Shown: positions 41,725 to 51,119 of the stretch, in pieces
Layout of the letters: every line of letters starts with the position of its first letter
How positions within the stretch are numbered: position 1 is the stretch's first letter
Assembly: GCF_020177055.1 (NCBI RefSeq)
Contig: NZ_JAIQXT010000001.1
Coordinates: forward strand, 1-64,000
DNA length: 64,000 bases
Source: Sphingomonas sp. R647
GTDB taxonomy: Bacteria > Pseudomonadota > Alphaproteobacteria > Sphingomonadales > Sphingomonadaceae
Reading direction: 5' to 3'
Position numbers and translations under genes: made by a program
Notes under the pieces: model-generated
The model's database searches: none
Told to the model about the DNA's origin: nothing
What the model saw: the letters and a program-made list of their open reading frames with translations, nothing else

Positions 41725-43964
41725 AGGCGCACCCGCCAGGTCGCAAGCGCGCTGGTTGAACCATCCTCCCGGTCGTGCAGCACACCGATCCGCAATCGCG
41801 AGCGGATCGTGCCGGCCGCAAAGCCTGCCGTCAGGTGGACGCCGCGGGCACCTGCGATGCTCACCCTCGACACCGAATGGTCGAGCGCGCCTACCGCATG
41901 GTCAAAGCGGACCGCGCGGGTGATGTCGATCGATCCCCATTGGATCGACAGCGGTTGCGCAACGCCAACCTCCACAACGCCCCCCAGGAACGGGCCGGCT
42001 GTCTGCGCGCCGAACCGCGTCCCGAGCAACTGGCTTGCGTCGGTGACGAGCGAGGCGCGGTCGATCGCGATACTGGTCGCCCCGAGCGATGCGTATCCCG
42101 AGATGATCCAGTCGCCGGGCAGGGCGAAGGATCGCGTCATCTCGGCGACCAGGGTGCGAGCGCCCCTCCCGAGGCGCAGACCGCCAAGCCCGGCATGGGC
42201 GCCAAGCACGGTGCCCCGCTCTTCGACCAGGGCGAGACGAATGGACGTTCCACCCTGGTTCAATGCCAATGAGCCAGCCCAGGCGCCGCTGTTTTCAGCG
42301 CCCCCACCGACAAAGCTGGCAGTCACCTGCCCAGGCCCGAAGGGGCGGGAATATCGCACGCTCATCTGCACCCGCGGCGCATAGGCAAGCAGGGCATCGG
42401 CTGGCGCGGAAAGTCCCGCCAGGTCGGACGCGGCGCCCGGCTGCCCGTTCCAGCTCGCCTCGATCTGCTCGCCGGCCAGGCTGTAGCGCAGCGTCGCATG
42501 AGACAATGAGGCGGGCCGATCGGTGACACCAAGACCCGGCCTGAAGATCGAAACACTTGCCGCAAGGGCGTCAGTTCCCACGGCAGCGTCAAGGCTTCCA
42601 TGGATCCGGGCAATCCTCGTGCGGAGCGCGCCTGGTGGCGGGCTCGTGCCGACGACCAGCCCGGCGAGCGATCCACGAAAGTCCCTTCCGAAGCGATCGA
42701 CAAGCGTGACATCGGAAAGTACGGCCTCGAGCGCGCGCGGATCAAACGCTGCAGGCAGCCCCAGGGCCGACCGGGTCAGCGCCACCGAAACCCGTCCGTT
42801 CGACAGCATCGGCGCGACCGGCAAAAGCGCCGCCTTGAAGTCCACCAAACCCCGCCCGAACACCGGGTCGGTCCCGGGCGCGCCAATGTCCCGGGCCGTT
42901 GCGAGGATGATCTCGCCAGCATCCTGCCCGCTCAGCTGGGGCCATCGCGAGAGAATCGTCGCGGCAAGCGCGGTGACCACCGGTGCGGCCGAGCTTGTGC
43001 CGGTAAAGAGCCCGGTGGTCCCGTCGGCTTGCAGGGTCATGTTGCTGCCCGGCGCTGCGACCGTGCGCTCGGCCATGCTTCCTGCCCGGTTCGAATAGGG
43101 CGCAAGTTCATGCACGTAGATGGAGGGACCAAGCGCGACCACGAACAAGGTCGCGGCGCGCGCCGTTTCAGCGACGGCCGCGGCGTCCGCAGGGTCGCTG
43201 GCACCCTGATTTCCCGCCGCCAGCACCAGCAGCCCGCCGGTGCGCGCATAGCGGGAGATCGCTTCCCCAAAGAGCGGATTGCCACCGGTGGAGAGCGAGA
43301 TGTTGACCAGCTTGAGGTTGTTCGCGCGTGCCCAGTCGAGCGCGGAGATCAAATGGCTGTAGGTCTTGGTCTGGCTGCTTGCGTCCCAGTCGTCGATGCG
43401 CAGCACCGCGAGGCGACTGTCGGGTGCATAGCCGGCCGCGCCAAGGCCATTGCGCGCGCCGGCGATGATGTTGGCGATGGCGGTGCCATGGGTCGATCGC
43501 GCGTCGCCGATGCGGTTCCGGGCAACAGCTTGTCCTGCGACGATCTCCCGGCCAAAGTCGCGCGATAGTGCAAGGTCGATGCGATCATCGAGTTCGCCAG
43601 CAATGTTCATCGCGCCATCGTCGATGATGCCGACCGTCACGCCGGCGCCGGTAAAGCCTGTATCAAGCGCAAACAGCGCGTTGACGCTCTCGTTGGCGTC
43701 GTAGTTGCGGCGGAACTCGAGTGTGTCCTGGGCGGATCGAACCGGCTGAAGCGCGCTCGGCGTGACGACGTGCCCCGGCGGCGGGGGAACCGCTGATCCA
43801 TAGCCGGGTGCGGGTGAGGGGGAGGGGCTCGGTGTGGCCGTCGGACCTGGCGTCGGCGCGACGACCGGGGGAGCGCCGGTCCCCATACCGGCACCGGCAC
43901 CACTGCTGCATCCTGCCAGCAGAAACAGCCAGGCGCTTGCGACCGATACCAGTATTCCTCGCAA
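41721..43964 (-). CDS. S8 (subtilisin-like) serine protease lipoprotein
   Basis: A 747-residue exported protease. The leader ends in a lipobox, LFLLAGC, followed by a Pro/Ser/Thr-rich linker. The S8 triad is complete: Asp in VGIIDDGAMN, His in STHGTAIANIIAGARN, Ser in GTSSAAPVVTALAATILS, with the oxyanion Asn in VLAAGNQGAS. After residue 380 the sequence becomes beta-rich, with repeated strands and a final TSALATWRVRL, like the C-terminal region of autotransporter-type S8 proteins. It may therefore be surface-exposed and process envelope proteins. The divergent neighbour at 44.4 kb gives no clue to a substrate. Confidence 0.9.
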   Translation of the reverse strand: MRGILVSVASAWLFLLAGCSSGAGAGMGTGAPPVVAPTPGPTATPSPSPSPAPGYGSAVPPPPGHVVTPSALQPVRSAQDTLEFRRNYDANESVNALFALDTGFTGAGVTVGIIDDGAMNIAGELDDRIDLALSRDFGREIVAGQAVARNRIGDARSTHGTAIANIIAGARNGLGAAGYAPDSRLAVLRIDDWDASSQTKTYSHLISALDWARANNLKLVNISLSTGGNPLFGEAISRYARTGGLLVLAAGNQGASDPADAAAVAETARAATLFVVALGPSIYVHELAPYSNRAGSMAERTVAAPGSNMTLQADGTTGLFTGTSSAAPVVTALAATILSRWPQLSGQDAGEIILATARDIGAPGTDPVFGRGLVDFKAALLPVAPMLSNGRVSVALTRSALGLPAAFDPRALEAVLSDVTLVDRFGRDFRGSLAGLVVGTSPPPGALRTRIARIHGSLDAAVGTDALAASVSIFRPGLGVTDRPASLSHATLRYSLAGEQIEASWNGQPGAASDLAGLSAPADALLAYAPRVQMSVRYSRPFGPGQVTASFVGGGAENSGAWAGSLALNQGGTSIRLALVEERGTVLGAHAGLGGLRLGRGARTLVAEMTRSFALPGDWIISGYASLGATSIAIDRASLVTDASQLLGTRFGAQTAGPFLGGVVEVGVAQPLSIQWGSIDITRAVRFDHAVGALDHSVSRVSIAGARGVHLTAGFAAGTIRSRLRIGVLHDREDGSTSALATWRVRL

Positions 43965-44405
43965 TGTGCTCGACCCCCCGGTGCGGCATGAACGCAGCCA
44001 TCATTCTAGCAACTTCTTCGATCATGCGGTCCAGAACTGGTGAAAATGCGAGTGACAGTGGATGCGCCCGCAGGGCTGACACCAAAAATGAAAACTTGTG
44101 AGGTCAGGCAGCACCAGTTCTTGCGGTTTCAGTTTTGTTCGCTCGGCAGGTCTGAAAATCGAGTTTACGGTGGACGCGTGTTCGCGCGGAATGATCGCGC
44201 AGGGATAGTCGGGGCAGCTGGAAATCAGAAAAAAGCAACGCCTCGATCGTCTGTGCGTGTACGCACGATTGACCTCGAACTGTCTCGAAGCTGCCGCGAA
44301 CTCGACCCGAACAGGTGATTGATCTTTCGCGCAAACAAGTTACGTCTTGTCTTCAAGAAAATACTCATGGAGCAGGATGGTCTGTCTGGCGTCCATGGGG
44401 GGCCT
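43965..44405. other. 441-bp divergent intergenic region
   Basis: No gene seen. It contains the upstream regions of the S8 protease (minus) and of the protein at 44406 (plus). AT-rich around 44080-44160 and 44310-44360. A GGGGGG run before ATG 44406 may be its SD. Confidence 0.5.
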
Positions 44406-45176
44406 ATGTATCGATCACTGAACGATCCAGCGGACGAAACCGCGAACGTCGCGCTTTCTTTGCTCCAGGATCGCCTCGAGACGACATTCAAAAGCCTGTG
44501 GGACCAGCGCAAACTGTCCAGGCGACCGGTATTCGCGCTCGAGCATGGCTTGTCGACACTCGAGCGTGCCCGGCTCCAGCGCGATCTGCGCGCCGCGGTG
44601 AGGCAGCCAAGATACCGTCCGGGTCGGCATTGGCTCGCTTGGATCGTCTATGCGGCCGAACTCGCATATCATGACGATGGCGTTGAATATTGGCGCCGCT
44701 TCGACACGCACATGCCCGGGTGCAGTCCGAGCCTGCGTACGGCACTGCGTGACTGGTTTGAAACCTTCGCGTCGTCATTCGGCGGCTATCGTCCGGTGGG
44801 CCGCTGGGCCCAGAGCTATCCGATCATTTCATGGCCACATTGCCACGCGCTGCTCCCGCGCGATCTCCACTGGCAGCTCGGGCGGACGCTCTACGAGTTT
44901 CGCTACGAACTCCCCCAGCAGGCCAGATCAAGCCCGGCCATGCTCGGGCGCTTTATCGCCCGGATGAATCGCGGGGGAAGCTCCCGGTTTGAAAATCTGC
45001 TCGAACAGGAAATGCTGGTTGGCCTTTTGGTCCAGGCGCTTGTTGCCCGCGACGCAGCCGCGATCGACACGCTTCATCCAGCGGCGATCAAGCGTCTCCT
45101 CGCCGACATCGGTGCTGACGCCATGGCGGCGGCGTGGTTCGATGAAGTCTGGAGCGTATTTGCGCCGCGACACTGA
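44406..45176 (+). CDS. Unrecognised protein, probably one domain of a larger family
   Basis: A 256-residue soluble protein from ATG 44406 (after GGGGGGCCT); ATG 44367 is an alternative. Notable segments are HWLAWIVYAAELAYHDDGVE, YWRRFDTHMPG, GGYRPVGRWAQSYPIISWPH with CHALLPRDLHWQLGRTLYEF, and SSRFENLLEQEMLVGLLVQA. From memory, this W-P-x-x-H-A-x-L-P region and the following SRF(E/Q)N...LLVG segment occur inside much longer proteins of defence islands; I could not check this. If right, the present protein is a stand-alone or truncated module ending just after the shared region. No helicase or nuclease motif is visible in it. Confidence 0.55.
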   Translation: MYRSLNDPADETANVALSLLQDRLETTFKSLWDQRKLSRRPVFALEHGLSTLERARLQRDLRAAVRQPRYRPGRHWLAWIVYAAELAYHDDGVEYWRRFDTHMPGCSPSLRTALRDWFETFASSFGGYRPVGRWAQSYPIISWPHCHALLPRDLHWQLGRTLYEFRYELPQQARSSPAMLGRFIARMNRGGSSRFENLLEQEMLVGLLVQALVARDAAAIDTLHPAAIKRLLADIGADAMAAAWFDEVWSVFAPRH

Positions 45177-45332
45177 ACGGCGGGGCTGAGTTTGAGGGAC
45201 ACCTAGCCTTTGCAACGCAGCTGACATCCGGGTTTGGCAGCATGAGGTGTTGCAGGACCCATTTGAGAGACTGTTCTGCTGCCCGACGCGAGAGCATGTG
45301 GCGGCGCCTTACTGTTTGGGAGAGACGACTGG

Positions 45333-46160
45333 ATGACCGCGCAACATCTCGCCATGCACCGGGTCGAAAAGCCCTGGGGCCGGAAAACGCTGTGGCCCGG
45401 GTTCCCCGAGCCGGCCGGAGACGATGCCCCAATCGGCGAGATCTGGTTCCAGTCGCCAGGCAGCAGCGAACCCGAACTGCTCGTCAAATATCTCTTCACC
45501 AGCGAGAGACTGTCGATCCAGGTTCACCCCGACGATGCGCAGGCGCGCGCGCTCGGCTATCCCCGGGGCAAGGACGAGGCCTGGCTGGTGCTCGCGGCCG
45601 ATCCGGGCGCAACAATCGGGCTTGGCACGGTGAAGACGCTTGGCCCGGAGGCCTTGCGCGAAGCTGCCCTTGACGGGTCGATCGAGGCGCAGCTCGACTG
45701 GAAACCTGTGAAGGCGGGCGATTTCATATATGCGCCGGCTCGCACAGTGCATGCGATCGGCCCGGGGCTCACGCTGATCGAGATCCAGCAGAATGTCGAC
45801 CTGACCTATCGCCTCTATGACTATGGTCGCGCGCGCGAGCTGCATCTCGATCTTGGCGTTGAGGTCTCGGATGCGCGGCCCTTTGAATTCCTGCAACGGC
45901 CTGACCAGGGCGTTGCCGGGGCAGGGCGAGAGCTGCTGGCGGCGGGACCGAAGTTTGTTATCGAGCGGCGCCGCGGCGGCGACTGGTCGATTGATCTAGC
46001 GGACATCACCGGCTGGTTCGTGCCGGTCGAGGGCGAAGGACAGGTCGACGCGGTCAGCTGGCGTGCCGGCGAATGCCTTGCCGTCAGCGGGAAGATCGAG
46101 GTCATCGCAAATCCCGAGGCCGATATTCTGCTCGCTTATCCAGGTGTGCAGGCGCTCTAG
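45333..46160 (+). CDS. manA: Mannose-6-phosphate isomerase, class I
   Basis: A 275-residue type I phosphomannose isomerase. It starts HRVEKPWGRKTLWPGF, has the zinc-site motif SIQVHPDDAQARALG, the KDEAWLVL stretch, GDFIYAPARTVHAIGPGLTL with the second His, and EIQQNVDLTYRLYDYGR. It interconverts fructose-6-phosphate and mannose-6-phosphate. At 275 residues it is shorter than E. coli ManA and fits the compact bacterial form. With manB next door and manC at the left window edge it completes the route from fructose-6-phosphate to GDP-mannose, a likely precursor for the EPS. It converges on manB across a hairpin. Confidence 0.92.
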   Translation: MTAQHLAMHRVEKPWGRKTLWPGFPEPAGDDAPIGEIWFQSPGSSEPELLVKYLFTSERLSIQVHPDDAQARALGYPRGKDEAWLVLAADPGATIGLGTVKTLGPEALREAALDGSIEAQLDWKPVKAGDFIYAPARTVHAIGPGLTLIEIQQNVDLTYRLYDYGRARELHLDLGVEVSDARPFEFLQRPDQGVAGAGRELLAAGPKFVIERRRGGDWSIDLADITGWFVPVEGEGQVDAVSWRAGECLAVSGKIEVIANPEADILLAYPGVQAL

Positions 46161-46333
46161 GGCGATGGTCGTGCGCCAACCACGGGGGCGTGAATGTCGC
46201 GCCGCACCTCGGTCAGGACGCAGCGGGATCCATCGCCATGTACCCGGATCGAATCTTGTGCCCAGGCTAGCATGAGAGGCGAACCCTTTTGATGGTGAGC
46301 GGACGCGGCGCTGCCAGGGATCGCGGGAGCCTG

Positions 46334-46359
46334 GGTATCGGCGCATAGGCGCCGATACC
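46334..46359. terminator. Bidirectional terminator hairpin between manA and manB
   Basis: GGTATCGGCGC (46334-46344) pairs perfectly over 11 bp with GCGCCGATACC (46349-46359) around an ATAG loop. It lies between two convergent genes, so it can serve both strands, although no T-run is present. Confidence 0.6.
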
Positions 46360-46378
46360 TCGACCAGCTGCAATCAGT

Positions 46379-47761
46379 TCAATGCCCCGCCTGGGGCCCG
46401 CGCTCGAGCCCGCTGGCGGCGAGATGCGCGTCGATCATCGCCAGCAGTCGGTCGAGCGCCGCCTGGTCCTTGGCCTCGGCGCGGGCGACCAGCACGTCCT
46501 GCGTGTTGGATGCGCGCAGCAGCCACCAGCCATCGGGGGTGTTGACCCGCGCGCCATCGGTGTCGTTGACGTCCGCGCCCGATTCCTTGAGCCGCGCCAG
46601 CACCTCGTCGATCACCGCGAACTTGCGGCTTTCATCGACCTGAAAGCGCATTTCGGGCGTGTTGACGATCGCCGGCATCGCGCTGCGGATGTCGCTCATC
46701 GACTTGCCGATCAGGTGGACCGCGTTGATCAGCTGGACCGCGGCATAATGCGCGTCGTCGAACCCGTAATAATCCTGCGCGAAGAAGATGTGCCCGCTCA
46801 TCTCGCCCGCGAGCGGTGCGCCGGTTTCCTTCATCTTGGTCTTGATCAGGCTGTGGCCGGTCTTCCACATCAGCGGCTGGCCGCCCAGCTCGGCGATGCG
46901 GTCGTACAGCGCCTGGCTGGCCTTCACGTCGGCGATGATCGTCGCGCCGGGGTCCTTGCGCAGCACAGGTTCAGCCAGAATGGACAGAAGCTGGTCGCCC
47001 CAGATCACGCGGCCCTGCCCGTCGATCGCGCCGATCCGGTCGCCATCGCCATCGAAGGCCAGTCCGAAATCGAGGTTCTTCTCAGCGACCAGTGCCTTGA
47101 GGTGCGCGAGATTCTTTTCTTCGGTGGGATCGGGATGATGATTGGGAAAATTGCCGTCCACTTCGGTGAACAGCGTGTGATGCTCACCGGGGAGGAGCTT
47201 CACCAGCTTTTCGATCACCGGCCCCGAAGCGCCATTGCCGCAGTCCCACCCGATGCGGAAGGTACCGCCCGAATAGCCCGCGAGCAGGCGCCCCACATAA
47301 TCATCGAGGATGTCGGCGTCGGAAACCGTGCCTTCGCCGTCCTCCCAATCGCCGTCAGCGGCCATGCGCCCCAGCGTCTGAATGTCAGCGCCAAAGAACG
47401 GACGGTGCTGAAACACCATCTTGAAGCCGTTATAGTCGCCGGGATTGTGGCTGCCGGTTATCTGGATGCCGCCATCCACCTCCAGGATCGCCTCGGCATA
47501 ATAGAGCATCGGTGTTGCACCGAGCCCGATCCGCACCACGTCGCAGCCCGACGCGGTCAGCCCCTCGATCAGCGCCGCCTCCAGTACCGGGGACGACACG
47601 CGCCCGTCGCGGCTGACCGCGACGCGATGCCCGCCGGCGCGGCGCAGCAGCGTGGCAAAGCCGCGCCCGATCGCGCGCGCATCGTCCGGCCCCAGCGACT
47701 TGCCCACGATTCCGCGGATGTCATATTCGCGCAGCGAGGTCGGATCGAAACGATGGGTCAT
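46379..47761 (-). CDS. manB: Phosphomannomutase/phosphoglucomutase
   Basis: A 460-residue alpha-D-phosphohexomutase starting at ATG 47761 behind a GGAGG. Key parts are [11 protein letters not shown] at the N-terminus, the active-site loop [17 protein letters not shown] (phosphoserine), the Mg-binding loop [10 protein letters not shown], the sugar-binding GEMSGHIFF and a phosphate-binding loop [15 protein letters not shown]. It resembles Pseudomonas AlgC, which acts on both mannose and glucose phosphates, so it may supply mannose-1-phosphate and glucose-1-phosphate. The longer frame upstream of 47761 lacks coding character. It is convergent with manA. Confidence 0.93.
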   Translation of the reverse strand: MTHRFDPTSLREYDIRGIVGKSLGPDDARAIGRGFATLLRRAGGHRVAVSRDGRVSSPVLEAALIEGLTASGCDVVRIGLGATPMLYYAEAILEVDGGIQITGSHNPGDYNGFKMVFQHRPFFGADIQTLGRMAADGDWEDGEGTVSDADILDDYVGRLLAGYSGGTFRIGWDCGNGASGPVIEKLVKLLPGEHHTLFTEVDGNFPNHHPDPTEEKNLAHLKALVAEKNLDFGLAFDGDGDRIGAIDGQGRVIWGDQLLSILAEPVLRKDPGATIIADVKASQALYDRIAELGGQPLMWKTGHSLIKTKMKETGAPLAGEMSGHIFFAQDYYGFDDAHYAAVQLINAVHLIGKSMSDIRSAMPAIVNTPEMRFQVDESRKFAVIDEVLARLKESGADVNDTDGARVNTPDGWWLLRASNTQDVLVARAEAKDQAALDRLLAMIDAHLAASGLERGPQAGH

Positions 47762-48243
47762 TGGGCCTCCAGAAGATACAGTATTGCGGTCGCTAGACAC
47801 AATCTTGGTCAATAGCATGACCATGCAGCTATGTGATGACAAGCAAGCGTTGTGAATTGCCACTCCAATGTTTCGAATTTCCAGATGTTCGTAAGGCAGC
47901 TCAACGCGGCATGTCCACTGCTCTGGGGCTGCATGCCCAGTTGTGGTCCACAACGCTCGGATCGCGCGACGCAGGATCATGGCGTGGCAAGCTTTAGCGC
48001 GCTTGCGCAGCAGGTGCGCAGGCGTCGAACTGATCTGGACGCATCTGTTTCAACGATGAGAGACAGCCTGAGCTTTTCCGCACTTCGGCAATGCGGCCGG
48101 TCGCGAATGCTGCATTTGTCAGGTGTGGACTGGAAACGCGCGCCTCAAGCGCATTTAGCGGGCAGGGGGCTGCCACGACTTTGTGGAGCTGACTTGCGCA
48201 GTAATCAGGCCTCAGGCAAATGATTGGTTTGAGGGGATTATGC
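47762..48243. other. 482-bp divergent intergenic region
   Basis: No gene seen. It should hold the promoters of manB (minus) and of the lipoprotein gene at 48244 (plus). Small frames on both strands have no SD or codon bias. Confidence 0.5.
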
Positions 48244-49266
48244 ATGCGCATCGCGAAGACTCGCCTGAGTTTGGGCCTGGCGTTCATCACGTTATTGTCG
48301 GCCTGTGGTGGCGGGGGGAGCGGTACGGTTACAGCGCCGTCAACTGGCAGCTCTCCAACGCCGTCACCCGGCGTATCGCCATCGCCTGCGCCAGGCCCTG
48401 GCGCCGCCAGCGGCGAGCTCAAGCCTTCAGCCGACGCCACCTTCATTGCCGCTTTGTTGCAGATGACGACCACAGTCGGGACCACCAGCGAGCTCACCGG
48501 CCAGACCTCGGGCGGGACCACCAGCAATCGCTCGGTCACGCTTGACACTCCCGGGTTCTCGGCGAGCTACAGCGTGGGTACCGGCTATTCACTGGCTGAC
48601 TCGTTCAATCGGTCGATTTTCGGACTGGCGCAACTGACCAGCGACACGACCGCCTCCGATCCATTTCATCCCACCGTCCTGTTCACGAGACCTGCTGCAG
48701 GGGCTGTCGATTACCTTGCCCTGTACAAGTTCAAGGTCACGACCACCTCGATTCTCGGGTCCGGCAGTGTCGAGCCACGATATGGCGGTGTGGGTGGGTG
48801 GCAGCACAGCATCGCTGATCCCGGTGCGCGCCGGACCAGGTTGAACTATTTTGCATTTGGTCCGGTGACGCCGGTTGCTGCGATGCCACGGTCCGGTGTC
48901 GTCAAATTTACCCTGATGGGCTCGGGAAACTATGCCGGTGACAGCGACCTGTATTTCGCAAGCCAATCAGATACGATCACGGTAGACTTTGGGACGGGCA
49001 GCGTGACCGGATCACTATCCGCGAACGGAAGCAACCTGTTCACCGGTGGATTTGGTGGCATTTACAGTGCTCGGCTCAACGGCACTATTTCTGGAAACGC
49101 TGTTGCCGGTCCCACCTCATCGAGCGTTGCAGTCGCCTCGGGGGAGTTCCGACTGCTGTTCGTCGGACCAAGCGCGGATGAAATCATCGTCACCCATGTC
49201 GGGCAGAACGGGCGAGGCCATTATGTCAGCGCTGCGGTCGGCGTTCGCAATCCCTACCTTCCGTGA
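48244..49266 (+). CDS. Lipoprotein with beta-rich C-terminal domain (TbpB-like barrel)
   Basis: A 340-residue lipoprotein: leader LSLGLAFITLLSAC with CGGGGSG after it, then a Pro/Ser/Thr-rich linker. The C-terminal half is strand-rich and ends in a GTGSVTGSLSANGSNLF, then GGFGGIYSARLNGTISGNAV, then FRLLFVGPSADEIIVTHVGQ pattern. The G-x-x-x-G beta-hairpins and the final F-G-P/x-A-x-E-I-x-G-like strand recall the C-terminal barrels of transferrin-binding-protein-like surface lipoproteins. Ligand is unknown. A surface location on the outer membrane is likely. No secretion partner (Slam) is seen in the window. Confidence 0.65.
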   Translation: MRIAKTRLSLGLAFITLLSACGGGGSGTVTAPSTGSSPTPSPGVSPSPAPGPGAASGELKPSADATFIAALLQMTTTVGTTSELTGQTSGGTTSNRSVTLDTPGFSASYSVGTGYSLADSFNRSIFGLAQLTSDTTASDPFHPTVLFTRPAAGAVDYLALYKFKVTTTSILGSGSVEPRYGGVGGWQHSIADPGARRTRLNYFAFGPVTPVAAMPRSGVVKFTLMGSGNYAGDSDLYFASQSDTITVDFGTGSVTGSLSANGSNLFTGGFGGIYSARLNGTISGNAVAGPTSSSVAVASGEFRLLFVGPSADEIIVTHVGQNGRGHYVSAAVGVRNPYLP

Positions 49267-49920
49267 TCGAGTGAAGCGCTTCAGGGCGCAGATCACTGTT
49301 CCATCGTGACGCCGGCAAATAGCCATGCACGCGTCGAGGTCTTGCCCCACATTGAGGAGCCGCGGCTGTTCGCGACGAACTGGCAAGCGTTGCAACACCC
49401 GCTTCTGTGTGCGGTAGAGCCCTGCCAGTACGCGCTTGCCCGACTGATGGTCGACCTGCGGCCGTGGCGGCGGGTTTAGCGGACTGTGCGCTGTATCTGA
49501 GCGACGCGGGCTGGCGCCGCAGTGGGCGAGGCGGTGACAGGGCCAAACTGGGGCAGGGCGCTTGCTGCTGGCACGTTGCCCCCGTACGTGCGGCAAGAGC
49601 ATGCGCACTGAACTCGATCTGTCAGACTCCCGACGGACTTGCGCTTAGCGGGCATTTTCATCTGCGGCTTGAACTTATGAGTGGGCTGGGCGGACGGAAG
49701 CCAGTCACCGATCAACTGAGCGGTCCGCAATGCATCCCAGATCCGATCATTCCGGCGATTGAAACGGCTTCCCAGATGCGGCCAGTCTGCTTTGGGCGTG
49801 CCGAAGCGTTCAGGAACGACCCGAGGGGGGATGGGAAACAAACGTTGACGATGCGAGGACCTGGGCTAAATCCATGCGCATGTTCAGAGCGCGCATCTTT
49901 AAAGCCGTTAACCGGCTCAC
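49267..49920. other. 654-bp gap, no gene seen
   Basis: Several overlapping frames cross this stretch on both strands, but none shows a consistent codon bias, SD or motif. It may contain decayed coding sequence. Nothing else recognised. Confidence 0.45.
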
Positions 49921-50679
49921 ATGAGCGGTCCGCGCATGATTCTTCGAGCGACGATATGTATTGGCCAGTTTGGCACGGCACTCGCCGCCTTCGTCGCGCT
50001 GACGGGTTGCCGGGCTGACGAAGTTCGCGACCCGGTCGCTGCGGGCCGTGCCCTCAGCCGGGACCAAATAGAAAGCTGGACCTGCACCGTACGGAAAGAC
50101 TGGGACGATCACACCTGGTCGATCTTGCAGGAGGTCGTTCACAACCCCGCAGACCCCGAATATGCCGATCGGAAGCCGGATCGTCGGGAGCGAACCTACC
50201 AGGTGCAGGGATCCCCGTACCCTCCAGCGCCGAGCCGCATCGCGTTCATGTCGATGAGCTTCGCGTCGCTCGATGTGGAGCGCAAAGGCTCGGCAATTCC
50301 CACGTCGTACGAAGTCGAATTAAAGGGCCCACGCGCAAATGCCGGGTTGCTGCGGTTCGAAGCGACCGATGGCACGGCGTTCGGACGCGATTTTGCCGGG
50401 CACAGTCGGTGGCTAGGTCCGACGTTCAAGTCGAACTGGGCGATGATCCGCGATGCCGAGGCGCTGGGGCTGCTCGTCACCCACAACGGCTGGGTGGTCA
50501 GCTATGTGGCAGAAGGGCGAACCGTCAGACTGGGGCCGATTAATGTGCCGCAGCGCGGCGCCATTGAATCGCATCTCGCATCCTCATGGATCGACCTCGA
50601 CGCGTTGGTGGCCGAAGCGCCGACCCGCTGCGCGACCAACGCCATCGATTGGAACGCTCGGGCGCTGGAGACGATCTGA
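49921..50679 (+). CDS. Lipoprotein of unknown function
   Basis: A protein of about 252 residues with a leader and lipobox, FGTALAAFVALTGC. ATG 49921 or the in-frame ATG 49936 may be the start. The mature part is mixed alpha/beta with WTCTVRKDWDDHTWSILQEV, then SRWLGPTFKSNWAMIRDAEA and a C-terminal WIDLDALVAEAPTRCATNAI. The few cysteines (after the lipid Cys) could form one disulfide. I do not recognise a family. It stands alone between two long non-coding stretches, with codon use somewhat less biased than the EPS genes. Confidence 0.6.
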   Translation: MSGPRMILRATICIGQFGTALAAFVALTGCRADEVRDPVAAGRALSRDQIESWTCTVRKDWDDHTWSILQEVVHNPADPEYADRKPDRRERTYQVQGSPYPPAPSRIAFMSMSFASLDVERKGSAIPTSYEVELKGPRANAGLLRFEATDGTAFGRDFAGHSRWLGPTFKSNWAMIRDAEALGLLVTHNGWVVSYVAEGRTVRLGPINVPQRGAIESHLASSWIDLDALVAEAPTRCATNAIDWNARALETI

Positions 50680-51119
50680 CACAATAGTCAGCCGGACTGA
50701 CACTTTTTTTGGCCCGACAACGAATTTGAGGATCGAACAATCGGGGTTGAAGCGGCCATCGGGTCCCGACCGGATGCCGGTAGTGACGCGCCCTGATATC
50801 GGTCATTGCCCCCGCTGGTTGAGACTCCCGAAAGCGGCCATTCGTTCGCGTGTTTGGGGTATGGCCGCTGATGGGGGGGGCGCGGCGTTCAGTGGCGGGC
50901 TGGGATGAACCTGCGTTTGGACGATGGTGGGAGGCCAGGCAGGCTCGAAGATGTTTCAGCGTCAAGCCCGATGTGTCCACTTCGGCTGCCCTTCGTCGCG
51001 TCTGGACAGTGTGCTCTTGGGCCGCAACCATTCCGTATAATCCGGCACGGAGTGCAATATGGAACGTCTGTTTCGCCGGAGATACAGGCTGTTAAGCACG
51101 CTCAGCTATCCCATGAGAC
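50680..51119. other. 440-bp gap with a degenerate repeat
   Basis: No gene seen. The stretch 50796-50844 is one of three related degenerate intergenic repeats in the right part of the window (listed separately). Confidence 0.5.
50796..50844. repeat. Degenerate intergenic repeat, copy A
   Basis: Begins ATATCGGTCATTG and ends CCCGAAAGCGGCCATTCG. Copy B at 60520-60567 shares ATATCGGTCATTGG and CCCGAAAG(N3)GCCAT with the same order and nearly the same spacing. Copy C at 53074-53122 has TCGGTCGTT and GAGCGGCCGTTCT. Confidence 0.55.

Noticed and set aside
44367..44405. Longer N-terminus for the 44.4-kb protein
   Set aside because: The upstream codons have no SD and weak bias; GGGGGG before ATG 44406 is a better start signal. 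Not excluded entirely.
46382..47815. 477-codon plus-strand frame opposite manB
   Set aside because: Antisense shadow; the minus strand encodes every phosphohexomutase motif in order.
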